This document shows, piece by piece, positions 45,821 to 54,590 of a stretch of DNA of 64,000 nt. The stretch's first letter is position 1, and each line of letters begins with the position of its first letter. Below the pieces are notes generated by a model, which was not told the origin of the DNA, searched no databases, and saw only the letters and a list, made by a program, of their open reading frames with translations. A program made the translations under genes and the position numbers. Source of the stretch: an uncultured Prevotellaceae bacterium (GTDB lineage Bacteria; Bacteroidota; Bacteroidia; Bacteroidales; Bacteroidaceae); NCBI GenBank assembly GCA_902774925.1, contig CACYKE010000002.1, forward strand, positions 1-64,000. Direction: 5' to 3'.

Positions 45821-46891
45821 TTATTCTTTACGAGTACGGACTTTGAGCCTGTAACCATTCATATTTGGTATCTCAAGAACACCGTTCTCTAGGTTAATAC
45901 TGCCCGTTCCCCAGTTGCCATCAAAGTACAGGAATACACCCTTTATGCCAGCGGTGTTAATAACGCTCCATTTACCACCAGAAGGATAGTTTTTTCTATC
46001 AACGACGGTTTCAATCTCCATCTGCCTCTTTGTTTCTTCATTACTTCCCTCATGGCTAAAAGTGCCATCGGGCTTCAATGTGATTTTGTAATAGAAGGAA
46101 ATATTTAATGGCATTCCTGGAGGGCAATAATCATAGTAGTAAGTGCCAAGATACTCTTTTAATTCTTCCATTCGTTTCGCTTCTTCCTTCTTCTTCTGTT
46201 CCTCTATTTTCTTCGAGAACTTCTCAGAAATCTTATTTTCTTCTTCCTGGTTAATCGGATTCAGTTTACCAATAGAAGAATGCTTTAACGCATTACTAAC
46301 ATCCGAATCACTACCTTTATGGAAACACACTTCCTTGTCACCATTAATAAGCAAGTTGAATTCGTTGAATTTCAAGATATAATATTTCCTAAAAGAAAAG
46401 AAACTAACATCTTCTTTCTCCCACTTTCCATTATAGGTAAATGGCTCACCAGATTTTGTCTCACCTTCGACTTTACAATCTTGCCTAGAGTTTCCTTCGT
46501 AAAGAATTATCTTATTGATACTAGTAATACTGGTATTGGAACAGTTCTGGTCTTCTACTGTAAATGCGGCACGTCCTTCTGGTATGCTTAGAATCTCACC
46601 TTCAAAAGCACCAAGGAACCAAAGTATTGCAATAATAACAAGTCCAATTACTGTAATGCCAATAATACCATCAAGCGTATCACTATTTCCGCTCTTTTTT
46701 GTAGTTGCACGCTTGGTTGGTCTTGAACCAGTTGATGTTTTTTTCTTTCTGGTTGTTTTTTTGGTGGTCACTTGTTTTTTGTTATCTGGCACTTGCTCAC
46801 CATCCTCTGTTATCGAAGTTGATGCGCCACACTTCGGGCAGAATTTAGCTCCGAAATTTAACTCACTCCCGCATTTTGCACAATATGACAT
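45821..46891 (-). CDS. Membrane protein with zinc ribbon and lysine-rich linker
   Basis: 356 residues: zinc ribbon CAKCGSELNFGAKFCPKCG, then a highly basic linker (KKQVTTKKTTRKKKTS), a membrane helix near 73-97 (IGITVIGLVIIAILWFLGAF) and an exported part with a coiled-coil stretch (EKFSKKIEEQKKKEEAKRM) and a C-terminal lipocalin-like beta domain (ITLKPDGTFSHEG, FDGNWGTGSINLENG). The basic linker could touch nucleic acid or membrane. It follows the TonB-like gene by 32 bases. Confidence 0.65.
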   Translation of the reverse strand: MSYCAKCGSELNFGAKFCPKCGASTSITEDGEQVPDNKKQVTTKKTTRKKKTSTGSRPTKRATTKKSGNSDTLDGIIGITVIGLVIIAILWFLGAFEGEILSIPEGRAAFTVEDQNCSNTSITSINKIILYEGNSRQDCKVEGETKSGEPFTYNGKWEKEDVSFFSFRKYYILKFNEFNLLINGDKEVCFHKGSDSDVSNALKHSSIGKLNPINQEEENKISEKFSKKIEEQKKKEEAKRMEELKEYLGTYYYDYCPPGMPLNISFYYKITLKPDGTFSHEGSNEETKRQMEIETVVDRKNYPSGGKWSVINTAGIKGVFLYFDGNWGTGSINLENGVLEIPNMNGYRLKVRTRKE

Positions 46892-46923
46892 AACGTTTAA
46901 TTATTGACAGTTCGTTATTCTAT

Positions 46924-48756
46924 TTACAGTTTAACACCTCTCTTCTTTAATTCCTGCTCTACATATGACCGAGCATCTGTTATCAAATCCATTCTGGGGA
47001 AATATTTTGGCGTTTCTGGGTCTGTTTCTAATTTCTTGTACATGTCATAAGCTTTCTGGTAGAAATTAACAATCTCTTTTTTGTTGTTAGAGGCTCTTGC
47101 TTTCTCACAAAAATCAGCAGCATCATTCATAGCTTTAATCACATCATCAACTTTATATACGTTGTCAGTTGTCACGTCACTAGAAGAATAAGTTCTATTA
47201 GATTCTCTATTTGATTTTTCTACAGATTGAGCATTCTGCGTTTTTCCAATCGTATCTTTTGCCTTGTCATATGCCTCTTTTTCTTTTGTAGTCCATTGGA
47301 CATCTTTTATTACGATGACCTCTAAATCACCATTGTTGCGATGGATACGCCATGCCAGAGAAACGTTACTTCTGACAGGCATGCCATTAATGCTTGCAGG
47401 AACCCAGGTAAGTCCATTAATTAAAGCGGTAGCTCTCTTAATCATTGCGCTACTATTACTAGCATTAGAAGAACCACTAGAGGCTTTTAAATTTGAAACA
47501 GACCCATCTCTTTCCACAATAAAATCAACATTGATAATACTAGCATCAATGATAGCATTTTCATATAGTATGACAGGATAGAAATTAAGGAAATATCTTT
47601 CTTGCTTTGCATACCATGATAATGTGTTTCCAAATGTTGCTGCGACACTTACTTCATCCTCATCATATAATCGATAGATGTCGATTTCTTCATTCGTCGT
47701 AGATGCTCGATAATCTATGGTTCTTTTTATGTAGTTTCCTTTATTATCCTCTATTTTAATCCAATTATTTTTTTCGTCATAATAATACTTACGAGCAAAG
47801 CATTTTGGTTCTTTGTAAGTTCCACTAGTATATGTACCAGTTCTTGATTTAATCATTTTACTGATTTCCGACGATATTATTTTTCCTTCTGAATCATACA
47901 GATTATTGAATTGATATGTAGTTTGTATCTCACTGTCGCCAATTTTTTTAACCAGCAAATCTATTTCTGAAATCCCATTATGGCTGTCATATTTGTAGCT
48001 CTTTATATATTCTCTCTCGACAGCATCACTATTTCCATTGGCATAAAATTCTTTAGCCTGTACATTAGCGACACTTCCATTTGAATATGTGTATTTAGCT
48101 TCACCTCTTTTCCTTCCAGAAATGAAAACAAATATATTCTCAATTTTATTTGAGTTGGAAAAGTAAGAATAGCGATATGAGTAATTACCATCACCAACCT
48201 TTATCTCTACCACTCTATCCTGGTTATCATAGGTATAATATATATCATTACCTATATTGGTGATAAGCCCTTTGGTATTACGAGTTGGTTGTATATCAAA
48301 AATATATGGGTTAGCAGTACAAGGTAGAAGATGTAATTTCTCGCCTTCAATATCACTCCAGCGATGATACCCAAAAGCATAATCATTAGTGACGGCTATT
48401 TTACCATTGAAATCAACAATCTGCCCGCTAGATACAAATTTTGATTCACATGAGTAAACAATGAATTCCTTTTCTTTATCTTTATTGTAAAGCTCGCATG
48501 ATATTTCTTTCACAGGACAATTATGCTCAAAAGGATGAATTAGGACACCATCAAATTCAGAACACATGGAATGAACAAAGAATGGGGCTGCATACTCAAC
48601 ATCTCTTATATTCTCTAATGCATAATCAAACTGATAATTCTGGAAATCATCTGATGTCCTTGGTAATCGGGACAAATCCACTTTAGTTGTAAGGTTTTGA
48701 CTAGTAGATGATAATGCAAAAATAAACATTAATAAACATGGAATAATTTTCTTCAT
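46924..48756 (-). CDS. Secreted protein with TonB-like C-terminal domain
   Basis: 610 residues with a signal peptide (MKKIIPCLLMFIFALSSTSQ). Residues 30-360 are beta-rich with YD-like phrases (YYTYDNQDRVVEIKVGDGNY, KYTYSNGSVANVQA). About 395-470 resembles a TonB C-terminal domain (IINVDFIVERDGSVSNLKAS, LINGLTWVPASINGMPV), but there is no membrane anchor or Pro-rich arm as in true TonB. A helical tail follows. It is the first gene of a leftward set with the zinc-ribbon proteins, behind a long structured leader. Function unknown. Confidence 0.65.
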   Translation of the reverse strand: MKKIIPCLLMFIFALSSTSQNLTTKVDLSRLPRTSDDFQNYQFDYALENIRDVEYAAPFFVHSMCSEFDGVLIHPFEHNCPVKEISCELYNKDKEKEFIVYSCESKFVSSGQIVDFNGKIAVTNDYAFGYHRWSDIEGEKLHLLPCTANPYIFDIQPTRNTKGLITNIGNDIYYTYDNQDRVVEIKVGDGNYSYRYSYFSNSNKIENIFVFISGRKRGEAKYTYSNGSVANVQAKEFYANGNSDAVEREYIKSYKYDSHNGISEIDLLVKKIGDSEIQTTYQFNNLYDSEGKIISSEISKMIKSRTGTYTSGTYKEPKCFARKYYYDEKNNWIKIEDNKGNYIKRTIDYRASTTNEEIDIYRLYDEDEVSVAATFGNTLSWYAKQERYFLNFYPVILYENAIIDASIINVDFIVERDGSVSNLKASSGSSNASNSSAMIKRATALINGLTWVPASINGMPVRSNVSLAWRIHRNNGDLEVIVIKDVQWTTKEKEAYDKAKDTIGKTQNAQSVEKSNRESNRTYSSSDVTTDNVYKVDDVIKAMNDAADFCEKARASNNKKEIVNFYQKAYDMYKKLETDPETPKYFPRMDLITDARSYVEQELKKRGVKL

Positions 48757-48844
48757 AATTATATGTTTTTAGTAGTTATAATTTTAATGTCTTTAATTTG
48801 GGAATGGATAGAATAAAAAAACGTGGACTACTTACTTCATCTAC

Positions 48845-48964
48845 GCACTCTTAGGTATTGGGGATAACCATCGCTACTTTAACGAGTAAAAGCCCACGTG
48901 CTTACACGTGAGCATCAACTTTTACTCTTGTAGCATTCTTCAAATTCCCCAATTCTTAGAGTGC
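48845..48964 (-). promoter_or_regulatory. 120-nt structured leader RNA upstream of the secreted-protein gene
   Basis: Five nested stems form one rod: GCACTCT/AGAGTGC, TTGGGGA/TCCCCAA, GCTAC/GTAGC, GAGTAAAAG/CTTTTACTC and an apical GCTCACGTG/CACGTGGGC. The promoter at 49050-49081 would transcribe it leftward. The apical CACGTGGGC can also pair with GTCCACG just before a run of T (near 48820), which looks like an attenuator switch. It could also be a free-standing RNA. Confidence 0.6.
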
Positions 48965-49049
48965 AAGAATAGAAAGCTAACGCTTCTTATCTATAAGTCT
49001 TTATTTTTTCTATGTCATACGCATACTTTTTTAAATGTTATACTTGGTG

Positions 49050-49081
49050 CAAATATAGTTATTATTTTTCAATTATACAAA
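49050..49081 (-). promoter_or_regulatory. Promoter of the zinc-ribbon and secreted-protein operon
   Basis: On the minus strand TTTG (49081 to 49078), 20 bases, TAtaTTTG (49057 to 49050). Start near 49043, so the leader before 48756 is about 285 nt. The rest of 48757-49153 has no gene. Confidence 0.75.
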
Positions 49082-49153
49082 TAAAATGCTGTTTTGATAT
49101 TGTTTTTTTTACGTTTTTGCACATCTTGACCAAAATGTGCAACAATTTTATAA

Positions 49154-49570
49154 TCAAAAGAGATAAAAAAAGAAATAGACTGCCGCATATTTCACGGGTA
49201 CATCTCTTGCAGTACCAAGAACATGGTTATTGCTGTCTCTGACTGTGCCATCGTTTTCGACCTTACCAAGTGTTGAGTTGTTACGATTTCTGACAGTACC
49301 GTTGCTTTCGACTTTACCCATGTAAGAGTTATTATTATCCCTTACATCACCATTACTACCAATCTTTCCTAGTAGATGGTTGTTGGTGTCACGAATATCA
49401 CCGTTGCTATTGATATGAGCAACAACTGAATTATTGCTATTTCTGACCGTGCCATCTGTATCTATTTTTGCTATCATAGAATTATTGGCATTTCTAATCG
49501 TTTGAGCTGAGCAAAGCCCAAACCAGAACATTAATAATAGGCTAATAACATATCTTCTTTTCATCTTCAA
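49154..49570 (-). CDS. Secreted beta-repeat protein (six 17-residue repeats)
   Basis: 138 residues with a signal peptide (ISLLLMFWFGLCSAQ). Six repeats of about 17 residues follow with the pattern G.VR.SNN..LGKI.S.G, for example TVRNSNNSVVAHINSNG and DVRDNNNSYMGKVESNG. This resembles the small beta-flower or beta-propeller-like proteins of Bacteroidetes. The C-terminal YAAVYFFFYLF may be a membrane or sorting end. The promoter TAacTTTG lies on the minus strand at 49594 to 49587. Function unknown. Confidence 0.7.
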   Translation of the reverse strand: MKMKRRYVISLLLMFWFGLCSAQTIRNANNSMIAKIDTDGTVRNSNNSVVAHINSNGDIRDTNNHLLGKIGSNGDVRDNNNSYMGKVESNGTVRNRNNSTLGKVENDGTVRDSNNHVLGTARDVPVKYAAVYFFFYLF

Positions 49571-49681
49571 TTATTATTGATTGCTGCAAAGTTAGCAATT
49601 ATTTCTGAAATGACAATGAAATGAAAAGAAAAGTACCAAAAAGCAATAATGATTGCGCCGACTGGCGCAATCATTATCAGC

Positions 49682-50326
49682 CTAATAAATAGAAAACTCA
49701 TTCTTCAGCCGCTGCACTGTGGCAACGCTCACATTGGTAAGCTTCGCTGTCACACGGATGCTGTAGTCCTTTTTTAAGTACAACAACACGTCCCTATACT
49801 GTTTTTCCTTCTGTTCCCTGGTTTTGACACTACCTGGTTTCCTTCCAAGCTTGCCGCCATTTCTGATGTACTGAGCACGTCCAGAATTCAGACGGTATTT
49901 AATATTCTCCCTCTCGAATTCATTCGCCATACTCAAACATGAAATATACACAGCCATGAAGGGGTCAACACTGCCATCTTCTCGAAGCACATGGATATTC
50001 TCCTTTTGAAGATAGACATTGATGTGCTTATCGATGCAGCGTTTGATGGTCTCTAACACTTCCCAGGTCGAACGCCCCAAGCGTGACCCTTCCGAACACA
50101 GGATGCAATTTATCCCCTCTTTCTCAGCAAATGAAAGGCACTCACTCAACACTTCACGCTCAGAATTTTTCTTTACTCCACTGATATGTTCCTCATACAC
50201 CTTCACTATTTCCAACTGGGATAGCTTGGCGTATGCCTGGAGGTCTTCCACCTGTCTCGATGTATCTTGGCGATTCTGCTGATAGCCACTCGAACTTGTA
50301 CGAGAATAGATTACTGCTGTCTTCAT
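49682..50326 (-). CDS. Serine recombinase (resolvase/invertase family)
   Basis: 214 residues. The N-terminal catalytic domain has the nucleophile Ser in AVIYSRTSSSGYQQNRQDTS, the Arg-rich SEGSRLGRSTWEVLE near 80, and ANEFERENIKYRLNSGR near 130. The C-terminal 60 residues (GRKPGSVKTREQ, YSIRVTAKLTNVSVATVQRLK) are a helix-turn-helix that binds DNA. It might resolve multimers or switch a DNA segment of the element. No inverted-repeat switch was seen next to it. An AT-rich gap of 210 bases separates it from the next gene. Confidence 0.9.
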   Translation of the reverse strand: MKTAVIYSRTSSSGYQQNRQDTSRQVEDLQAYAKLSQLEIVKVYEEHISGVKKNSEREVLSECLSFAEKEGINCILCSEGSRLGRSTWEVLETIKRCIDKHINVYLQKENIHVLREDGSVDPFMAVYISCLSMANEFERENIKYRLNSGRAQYIRNGGKLGRKPGSVKTREQKEKQYRDVLLYLKKDYSIRVTAKLTNVSVATVQRLKNEFSIY

Positions 50327-50509
50327 ATTAATCTTTGATAAAACTGTGAATACGTACTAAATTAAATCTTGACTCTTGAAGTCGAATTATTTGCTTTTTT
50401 TGATTACACCCTATTTTTTGCTTTTTATGATAACATCTACCAAAATTGCATTTGATAAAGCACTCGAAACGTAAAATATCACTTTCATAAGCCCTATACC
50501 TCATTATAT

Positions 50510-50533
50510 ATAGTGGGGGAGGTGAAGCCCCCA
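50510..50533 (-). terminator. Hairpin after the DUF2693-like gene
   Basis: AGTGGGGG and CCCCCACT form an 8-bp G+C-rich stem just past the stop codon at 50539. Only weak T content follows, so it is a possible terminator or a 3' stabiliser. Confidence 0.5.
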
Positions 50534-50538
50534 CTCAC

Positions 50539-50892
50539 CTAGAACACCTTAAGGATTGACTCCAAGCGGAAGGAACGGAATTTTCCCATTTCTACGTCCC
50601 ACACAACCTTAGTGCCATAATGTTCACGTCCCACGCCCTTAACATGTTTACCACAAAGTGAAGGATTGGTTGTGCAGAACATCTCTCTATAGCTAAGGTC
50701 ACGTTTTTGGAATATTATATGAGCCACCCCGTTGAGCTTTGCTTCAAGCTGTTCCAGCATTAAAGCTTTTGCAATACCGACTTCAAGTGAACCTGTGCGC
50801 TCAGCTATCAGATTTGCTCTCTCGATAGTTTTGTCACTTAATGCAACTGTCATGTTGGCTAATGCCACTGCTGGGATTGTTGTCTGTACCAT
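50539..50892 (-). CDS. DUF2693-like protein (SH3-fold)
   Basis: 117 residues. The C-terminal half (AHIIFQKRDLSYREMFCTTN, then VVWDVEMGKFRSFRLESI) matches the DUF2693 pattern of small proteins common on Bacteroidales mobile elements, including a REM-C and a WRSFR-like (FRSFR) motif. The N-terminal 50 residues are helical. Its promoter on the minus strand (TTTG at 50973 to 50970, 20 bases, TAacTTTG at 50949 to 50942) contains repressor operator 1, so the XRE protein probably controls it. Confidence 0.65.
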   Translation of the reverse strand: MVQTTIPAVALANMTVALSDKTIERANLIAERTGSLEVGIAKALMLEQLEAKLNGVAHIIFQKRDLSYREMFCTTNPSLCGKHVKGVGREHYGTKVVWDVEMGKFRSFRLESILKVF

Positions 50893-50941
50893 AATTCTTA
50901 TACCTTATTATATTATTACTATGATGTTTGATTTCTGGGTA

Positions 50942-51076
50942 CAAAGTTATATCATTTCTATGATATATCCAAACAAATCTGAGACTTTTTGTATCACAAT
51001 TATGATATATTAACAAAACTATCATTGGAATGATAGATTCGTTAAAAGAAATTAAGTTTTATATTAAAATTATGAT
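50942..51076. promoter_or_regulatory. Divergent switch with ATCATnnnnATGAT operators
   Basis: Three palindromes, ATCATTTCTATGAT (50951-50964), ATCACAATTATGAT (50993-51006) and ATCATTGGAATGAT (51021-51034), plus a half-site at 51072, lie between the divergent DUF2693-like and XRE genes. Operator 1 overlaps the leftward -10-like box, and the half-site overlaps the expected -33 region of the XRE promoter (TAacTTTG, 51095-51102). This is the layout of a repressor switch with autoregulation. Confidence 0.8.
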
Positions 51077-51127
51077 AGTTTAGAAATTATGTTGTAACTT
51101 TGCTACCTAAATCAATATATCCAGATT

Positions 51128-51397
51128 ATGATACAGTTAAGAATTAAGGAAGTTGCCAAAGAACATGGGATGTCCCTTACGGATGTCTTTAATAAGACTC
51201 ACTATCAGTCCCTGCCATCGTTCTACCGTCAGATAAATAACCCAGAGAGTTTAAACATGAAGACTCTCATGAAGATTGCCGATGCCATAGGATGTGAGGT
51301 GGGAGATTTTTTCATTGACAGCTATCATCCTGCATCTACTGAATCTCCCCTTGTATGTCCTCACTGTGGTAAAGAGCTAAAGATAAAGATTGAATAG
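51128..51397 (+). CDS. XRE-family repressor with C-terminal zinc knuckle
   Basis: 89 residues. Residues 5-65 form a Cro/C1-type helix-turn-helix (LRIKEVAKEHGMSLTDVFNK, LNMKTLMKIADAIGCEVGDF). The end has a single CPHCGK pair of Cys, unusual for such a short repressor, and could bind metal or dimerise. It lies alone, opposite to the leftward gene, with operators between them. By layout it should control the element's own leftward genes. Confidence 0.85.
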   Translation: MIQLRIKEVAKEHGMSLTDVFNKTHYQSLPSFYRQINNPESLNMKTLMKIADAIGCEVGDFFIDSYHPASTESPLVCPHCGKELKIKIE

Positions 51398-51482
51398 TCA
51401 TTTAGGAATCAGCTAGAGCTGTGCCACTTCATTGGCTTCCCATCCCTAGTATATCTCTGTTTGGGATTAGGAATGAACTTTC

Positions 51483-52028
51483 CTATGTTAATTCTATTAG
51501 TTCTTCATGTAACGACAATGTAGGGCGGCATCCGTCAATAATTACATATAGCTGTTTAGCCTCTTTTCCCCTCAGTCTAAGAAAGAAGTTAAGGATTTGA
51601 TAATCCAAAGCCAGGATTTCCTGGTAAGCAGGAGTCGCATTTCTAAAGAATGCAATGTCCTCCGCAAAGTTGTCATAATCACTTACGTCAAGCCAGAAAC
51701 TACCGATTCTACTGGCAATGTCTTCGCACTCTGCATCGTCCATCTGGTCTATTTTTTCACACAACGCCTTAGTGTCAATGCCCCATTTCTTGGAGACTTT
51801 ACCTTCACCGTCAGCAGCTTTCATGTTGCAAACAATTGATAATCTAAGGGGGATTGTCATGCTCAGCTTAAGTCCTTTGTGGACATAGAAGACAGCATTT
51901 AATTCGTTCTCACTAAGTTTCTGGTGGTTCTTGTTTGCACCGTCCTTCAACTCCTTAATCTTTGTAGTAATCTCAGTTGCGGTCATCTCTTTCATGTCAG
52001 CCGCAGATAAATTAATTGTTTTTACCAT
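51483..52028 (-). CDS. Hypothetical protein
   Basis: 181 residues, acidic and helical, no signal or membrane segment. Phrases include MTATEITTKIKELKDGAN, NELNAVFYVHKGLKLS and FFLRLRGKEAKQLYVIIDG. I do not recognise the family. It lies three bases after the next gene upstream, so the two are translationally linked, and it ends the leftward run that begins near 55400. Confidence 0.55.
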   Translation of the reverse strand: MVKTINLSAADMKEMTATEITTKIKELKDGANKNHQKLSENELNAVFYVHKGLKLSMTIPLRLSIVCNMKAADGEGKVSKKWGIDTKALCEKIDQMDDAECEDIASRIGSFWLDVSDYDNFAEDIAFFRNATPAYQEILALDYQILNFFLRLRGKEAKQLYVIIDGCRPTLSLHEELIELT

Positions 52029-52031
52029 GAT

Positions 52032-52382
52032 TTAATTATTTAAAATATTAAACTTATTGTTATACACATCGATGACATTGTGCGCAATCCTGGTCATCTG
52101 CGCATCGGTCATATCCTTGCCGAATCTGAAATCCAGCCCCTTCATGTAGTCAGAGCGTTTGATGTACAGTCCTTTGCCCCTGGCAAACACTCCACATTTA
52201 TCACCTGCATTATAGCCTCTCTCACTGCAATCCACAGCCCAATCATGTTTGCCCATGTATGGGTCATAGCCTCCATAGTAGAGGTATAATGCCTTGTTAC
52301 CACCAACCAGCTTGCTTTTCAACTGGTTCTTAATCACTCGTGTGAATATACCCTTCACACTGGGTTCACAAATTTTTTTCAT
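52032..52382 (-). CDS. Hypothetical protein
   Basis: 116 residues, basic, with an aromatic Gly-rich stretch (ALYLYYGGYDPYMGKHDWAV) and a Cys pair in SERGYNAGDKCG. No known domain is recognised. Adjacent genes lie 3 and 7 bases away. Confidence 0.55.
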   Translation of the reverse strand: MKKICEPSVKGIFTRVIKNQLKSKLVGGNKALYLYYGGYDPYMGKHDWAVDCSERGYNAGDKCGVFARGKGLYIKRSDYMKGLDFRFGKDMTDAQMTRIAHNVIDVYNNKFNILNN

Positions 52383-52389
52383 ACTTTTT

Positions 52390-52675
52390 TTAATTATATA
52401 GTTCTACATCATATCGAAATAATCTCCATTTGGAATCATCCTCGCCAACCAACTCACGGGATGTAGTCTTTACAGCACAATCACCATAGAGCAAGCCGCA
52501 GAGTGCCACAGCGAACAACACATCCCTTTGCAACCCCGCTGACAGTCCAGGAATGCTTGAAGTACATGCCATCGGCACTGTAGCCTCCCTGCATCATGCC
52601 CTTCGCCTGGTCGTAGGTGTAACCCCACTGACCGTTAACGAGCTTCTGGTTGCGATATGTCTGTGCTGGCTTCAT
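52390..52675 (-). pseudogene. Small gene with a frameshift at a C4 run
   Basis: The frame from 52675 (MKPAQTYRNQKLVNGQWGYT, ending FKHSWTVSG) runs into another frame that reads LQRDVLFAVALCGLLYGDC and SKWRLFRYDVELYN before a stop at 52390. The frames meet at CCCC on the plus strand (52534-52537; GGGG in the mRNA). A one-base indel, a sequencing error or programmed slippage are possible. Joined, the protein has about 95 residues; the second part is hydrophobic near its start. Unknown family. Confidence 0.55.
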
Positions 52676-52707
52676 ACCTTATTTTTTCAAGAACTCCTGG
52701 CGATTTG

Positions 52708-52854
52708 CTAGACAAGGGCAGACCATGCCAGTTGCTCGGCTGATAGATTCAGCTTCACACCCACCTTCCGCTCGATGGAGCTGACCTTCGCTGGGTCAAT
52801 CTCGCCTCGAAGGATGAGCTGTGCAATCCTGGATGTCAACTTGTCTGCGTTCAT
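52708..52854 (-). CDS. Small hypothetical protein, 48 residues
   Basis: Translates to MNADKLTSRIAQLILRGEID, then PAKVSSIERKVGVKLNLSAE and QLAWSALV. The amphipathic helices, the clean ATG and the placement 32 bases before the next leftward gene support a real short gene. Unknown family. Confidence 0.6.
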   Translation of the reverse strand: MNADKLTSRIAQLILRGEIDPAKVSSIERKVGVKLNLSAEQLAWSALV

Positions 52855-53196
52855 AATCGTCTAACAGTTCATTCTTTATCCTACTTGGCACAGGGTTTTC
52901 CTGTGTTGCTATGAGAGACTATCATCCCTATAGTGCCACGCCAATACTGGCTTGTCACCTTAACCCTATACTTAAATAAAGTTCTGGATGTTGCACTTCC
53001 TGTTAATGAACAGGACTCACTGGAAGTTTATTCTATGGAGCCTGATGCTGCCATTCTGTGACAGGGCATCAAACCCAACTTCCCTTTTTGTTTTTAAAGC
53101 GTACATTTTTATTAGTTATGGCTACTATCTTCCCAGACCACAGCCATGAGATAAAATTTGAAACATTATAAAATATGAAATATAAGTCAATTCTTC

Positions 53197-54570
53197 TTAA
53201 AGTGCCTCTGATGCAGCCGCCACAAGCTCCTGTTCTGTTACCTCTTGTTCATCAATTGGCTTACCGAACTTCTCCACAGCCTCCTCGAAGTACTCCTTAG
53301 CCCTCTCCCTGGCATCTTCCATCAGTTTCTCTGGACTGAACTTTGACCAAACAGAAGGCTTTAAAGTTCCCTGGTAGAACTTGAACGACTCATAGCGCTC
53401 TCTGTCTTTCCACTCAGTTTCCAATTGTCTCTTTTCAACCTCATCATCAGTGATGATATGATTGATTGTTTGTTCGTTTGATGTAATGAACTGAATGCTC
53501 TTCTCGTTGACCTTGGTGACAAATAGTGTACTACCAATAGTTTTACGCCACCGTATATCATAGCTGATTCTACTAACATCATAACCCAGTCTGCCATAAG
53601 GTGTATTATACTCATAGAACCTGTTCTCGTCATAGTCCTCTTTCTTCAGAGCCTTTCGGAAATAATCATCAATGTGTACGCTGTGAACTGGGTTGAACAT
53701 ATCAGCACCATTGAAGAGCTTTTCTATTGAGGCTGTAAATGGATTAAAGATGTAGTCACCTATCACATTCACATCAAAGTCTATACCGATAGCCAAATCC
53801 AATGTATCAACCTCAGAGATTTGAAGCTTCCTTCCATCATTAGTTTTAACTTCCATACTACCTATGTTGTTATACCAGCCTTTATCATCAACCTGGGATG
53901 CAACAAACTTGCTTACCTCAGCCAAATCAGCCTCGCTCAACTCTTTGTACTTCAGAATTGTCATCTTCTCCTCAGCCTTCTTTGACTTGTTATAAAGCAT
54001 ATCATCAACAAGTTCGTACTTTCCCTTGGTCTTAGCGTTTAACCAGTCCCACAGCACCTTGTATAGCACACTGTACTCCTCAGTTGGGTACATCTTACCA
54101 TCCCATCTATTATTTTTCTCCTTTACAGGGTTCAATGCCTCAAATCTCTTCCTGTCTATCTCTGCAAGCAAGTCATACAACTTGCAACAATGATAGGAGT
54201 TGATGTCTCTAATGAGGTTATCCTCGACAGTCGTCACAGTCTTCTGGAAGTTGTACTTTCTCTCCATAACGTACTCCCAGATGTTGTCAAAAACGTAGCA
54301 GAACTTTGGGGTCTCCTTGATGATACCATCTACAAGCTTCTTGAATTCTAGAGGCTTCACACCGCTGGTGCAGTCACACAACTCCTTTATAAGCCTTTCC
54401 TCATCTAGAGCAGTGCCAACATCGTAGCCCATCTTCTGCTTGTTGTAGAACTCAATCACAAAATACTTCATTCCTATTGCCACCTGTGAGTTCTGAATCA
54501 TAGTGGTAACGAAGTTCACATTGATGATACGAGCATCGTCCTCGTACTTCTGAATAGATTTTATTTTCAT
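53197..54570 (-). CDS. Hypothetical protein, 457 residues
   Basis: Large charged cytoplasmic protein without membrane segments. Phrases include KIKSIQKYEDDARIINVNFV, DNIWEYVMERKYNFQKTVTT and VNEKSIQFITSNEQTINHII, with a C-terminal coiled coil (WKDRERYESFKFY, DARERAKEYFEEAVEKFG). I do not recognise a catalytic motif. It lies 20 bases after the next upstream gene. It is the largest unknown protein of the element and a good candidate for its core biology. Confidence 0.6.
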   Translation of the reverse strand: MKIKSIQKYEDDARIINVNFVTTMIQNSQVAIGMKYFVIEFYNKQKMGYDVGTALDEERLIKELCDCTSGVKPLEFKKLVDGIIKETPKFCYVFDNIWEYVMERKYNFQKTVTTVEDNLIRDINSYHCCKLYDLLAEIDRKRFEALNPVKEKNNRWDGKMYPTEEYSVLYKVLWDWLNAKTKGKYELVDDMLYNKSKKAEEKMTILKYKELSEADLAEVSKFVASQVDDKGWYNNIGSMEVKTNDGRKLQISEVDTLDLAIGIDFDVNVIGDYIFNPFTASIEKLFNGADMFNPVHSVHIDDYFRKALKKEDYDENRFYEYNTPYGRLGYDVSRISYDIRWRKTIGSTLFVTKVNEKSIQFITSNEQTINHIITDDEVEKRQLETEWKDRERYESFKFYQGTLKPSVWSKFSPEKLMEDARERAKEYFEEAVEKFGKPIDEQEVTEQELVAAASEAL

Positions 54571-54590
54571 AATATTATTGCTTTAAGTAT

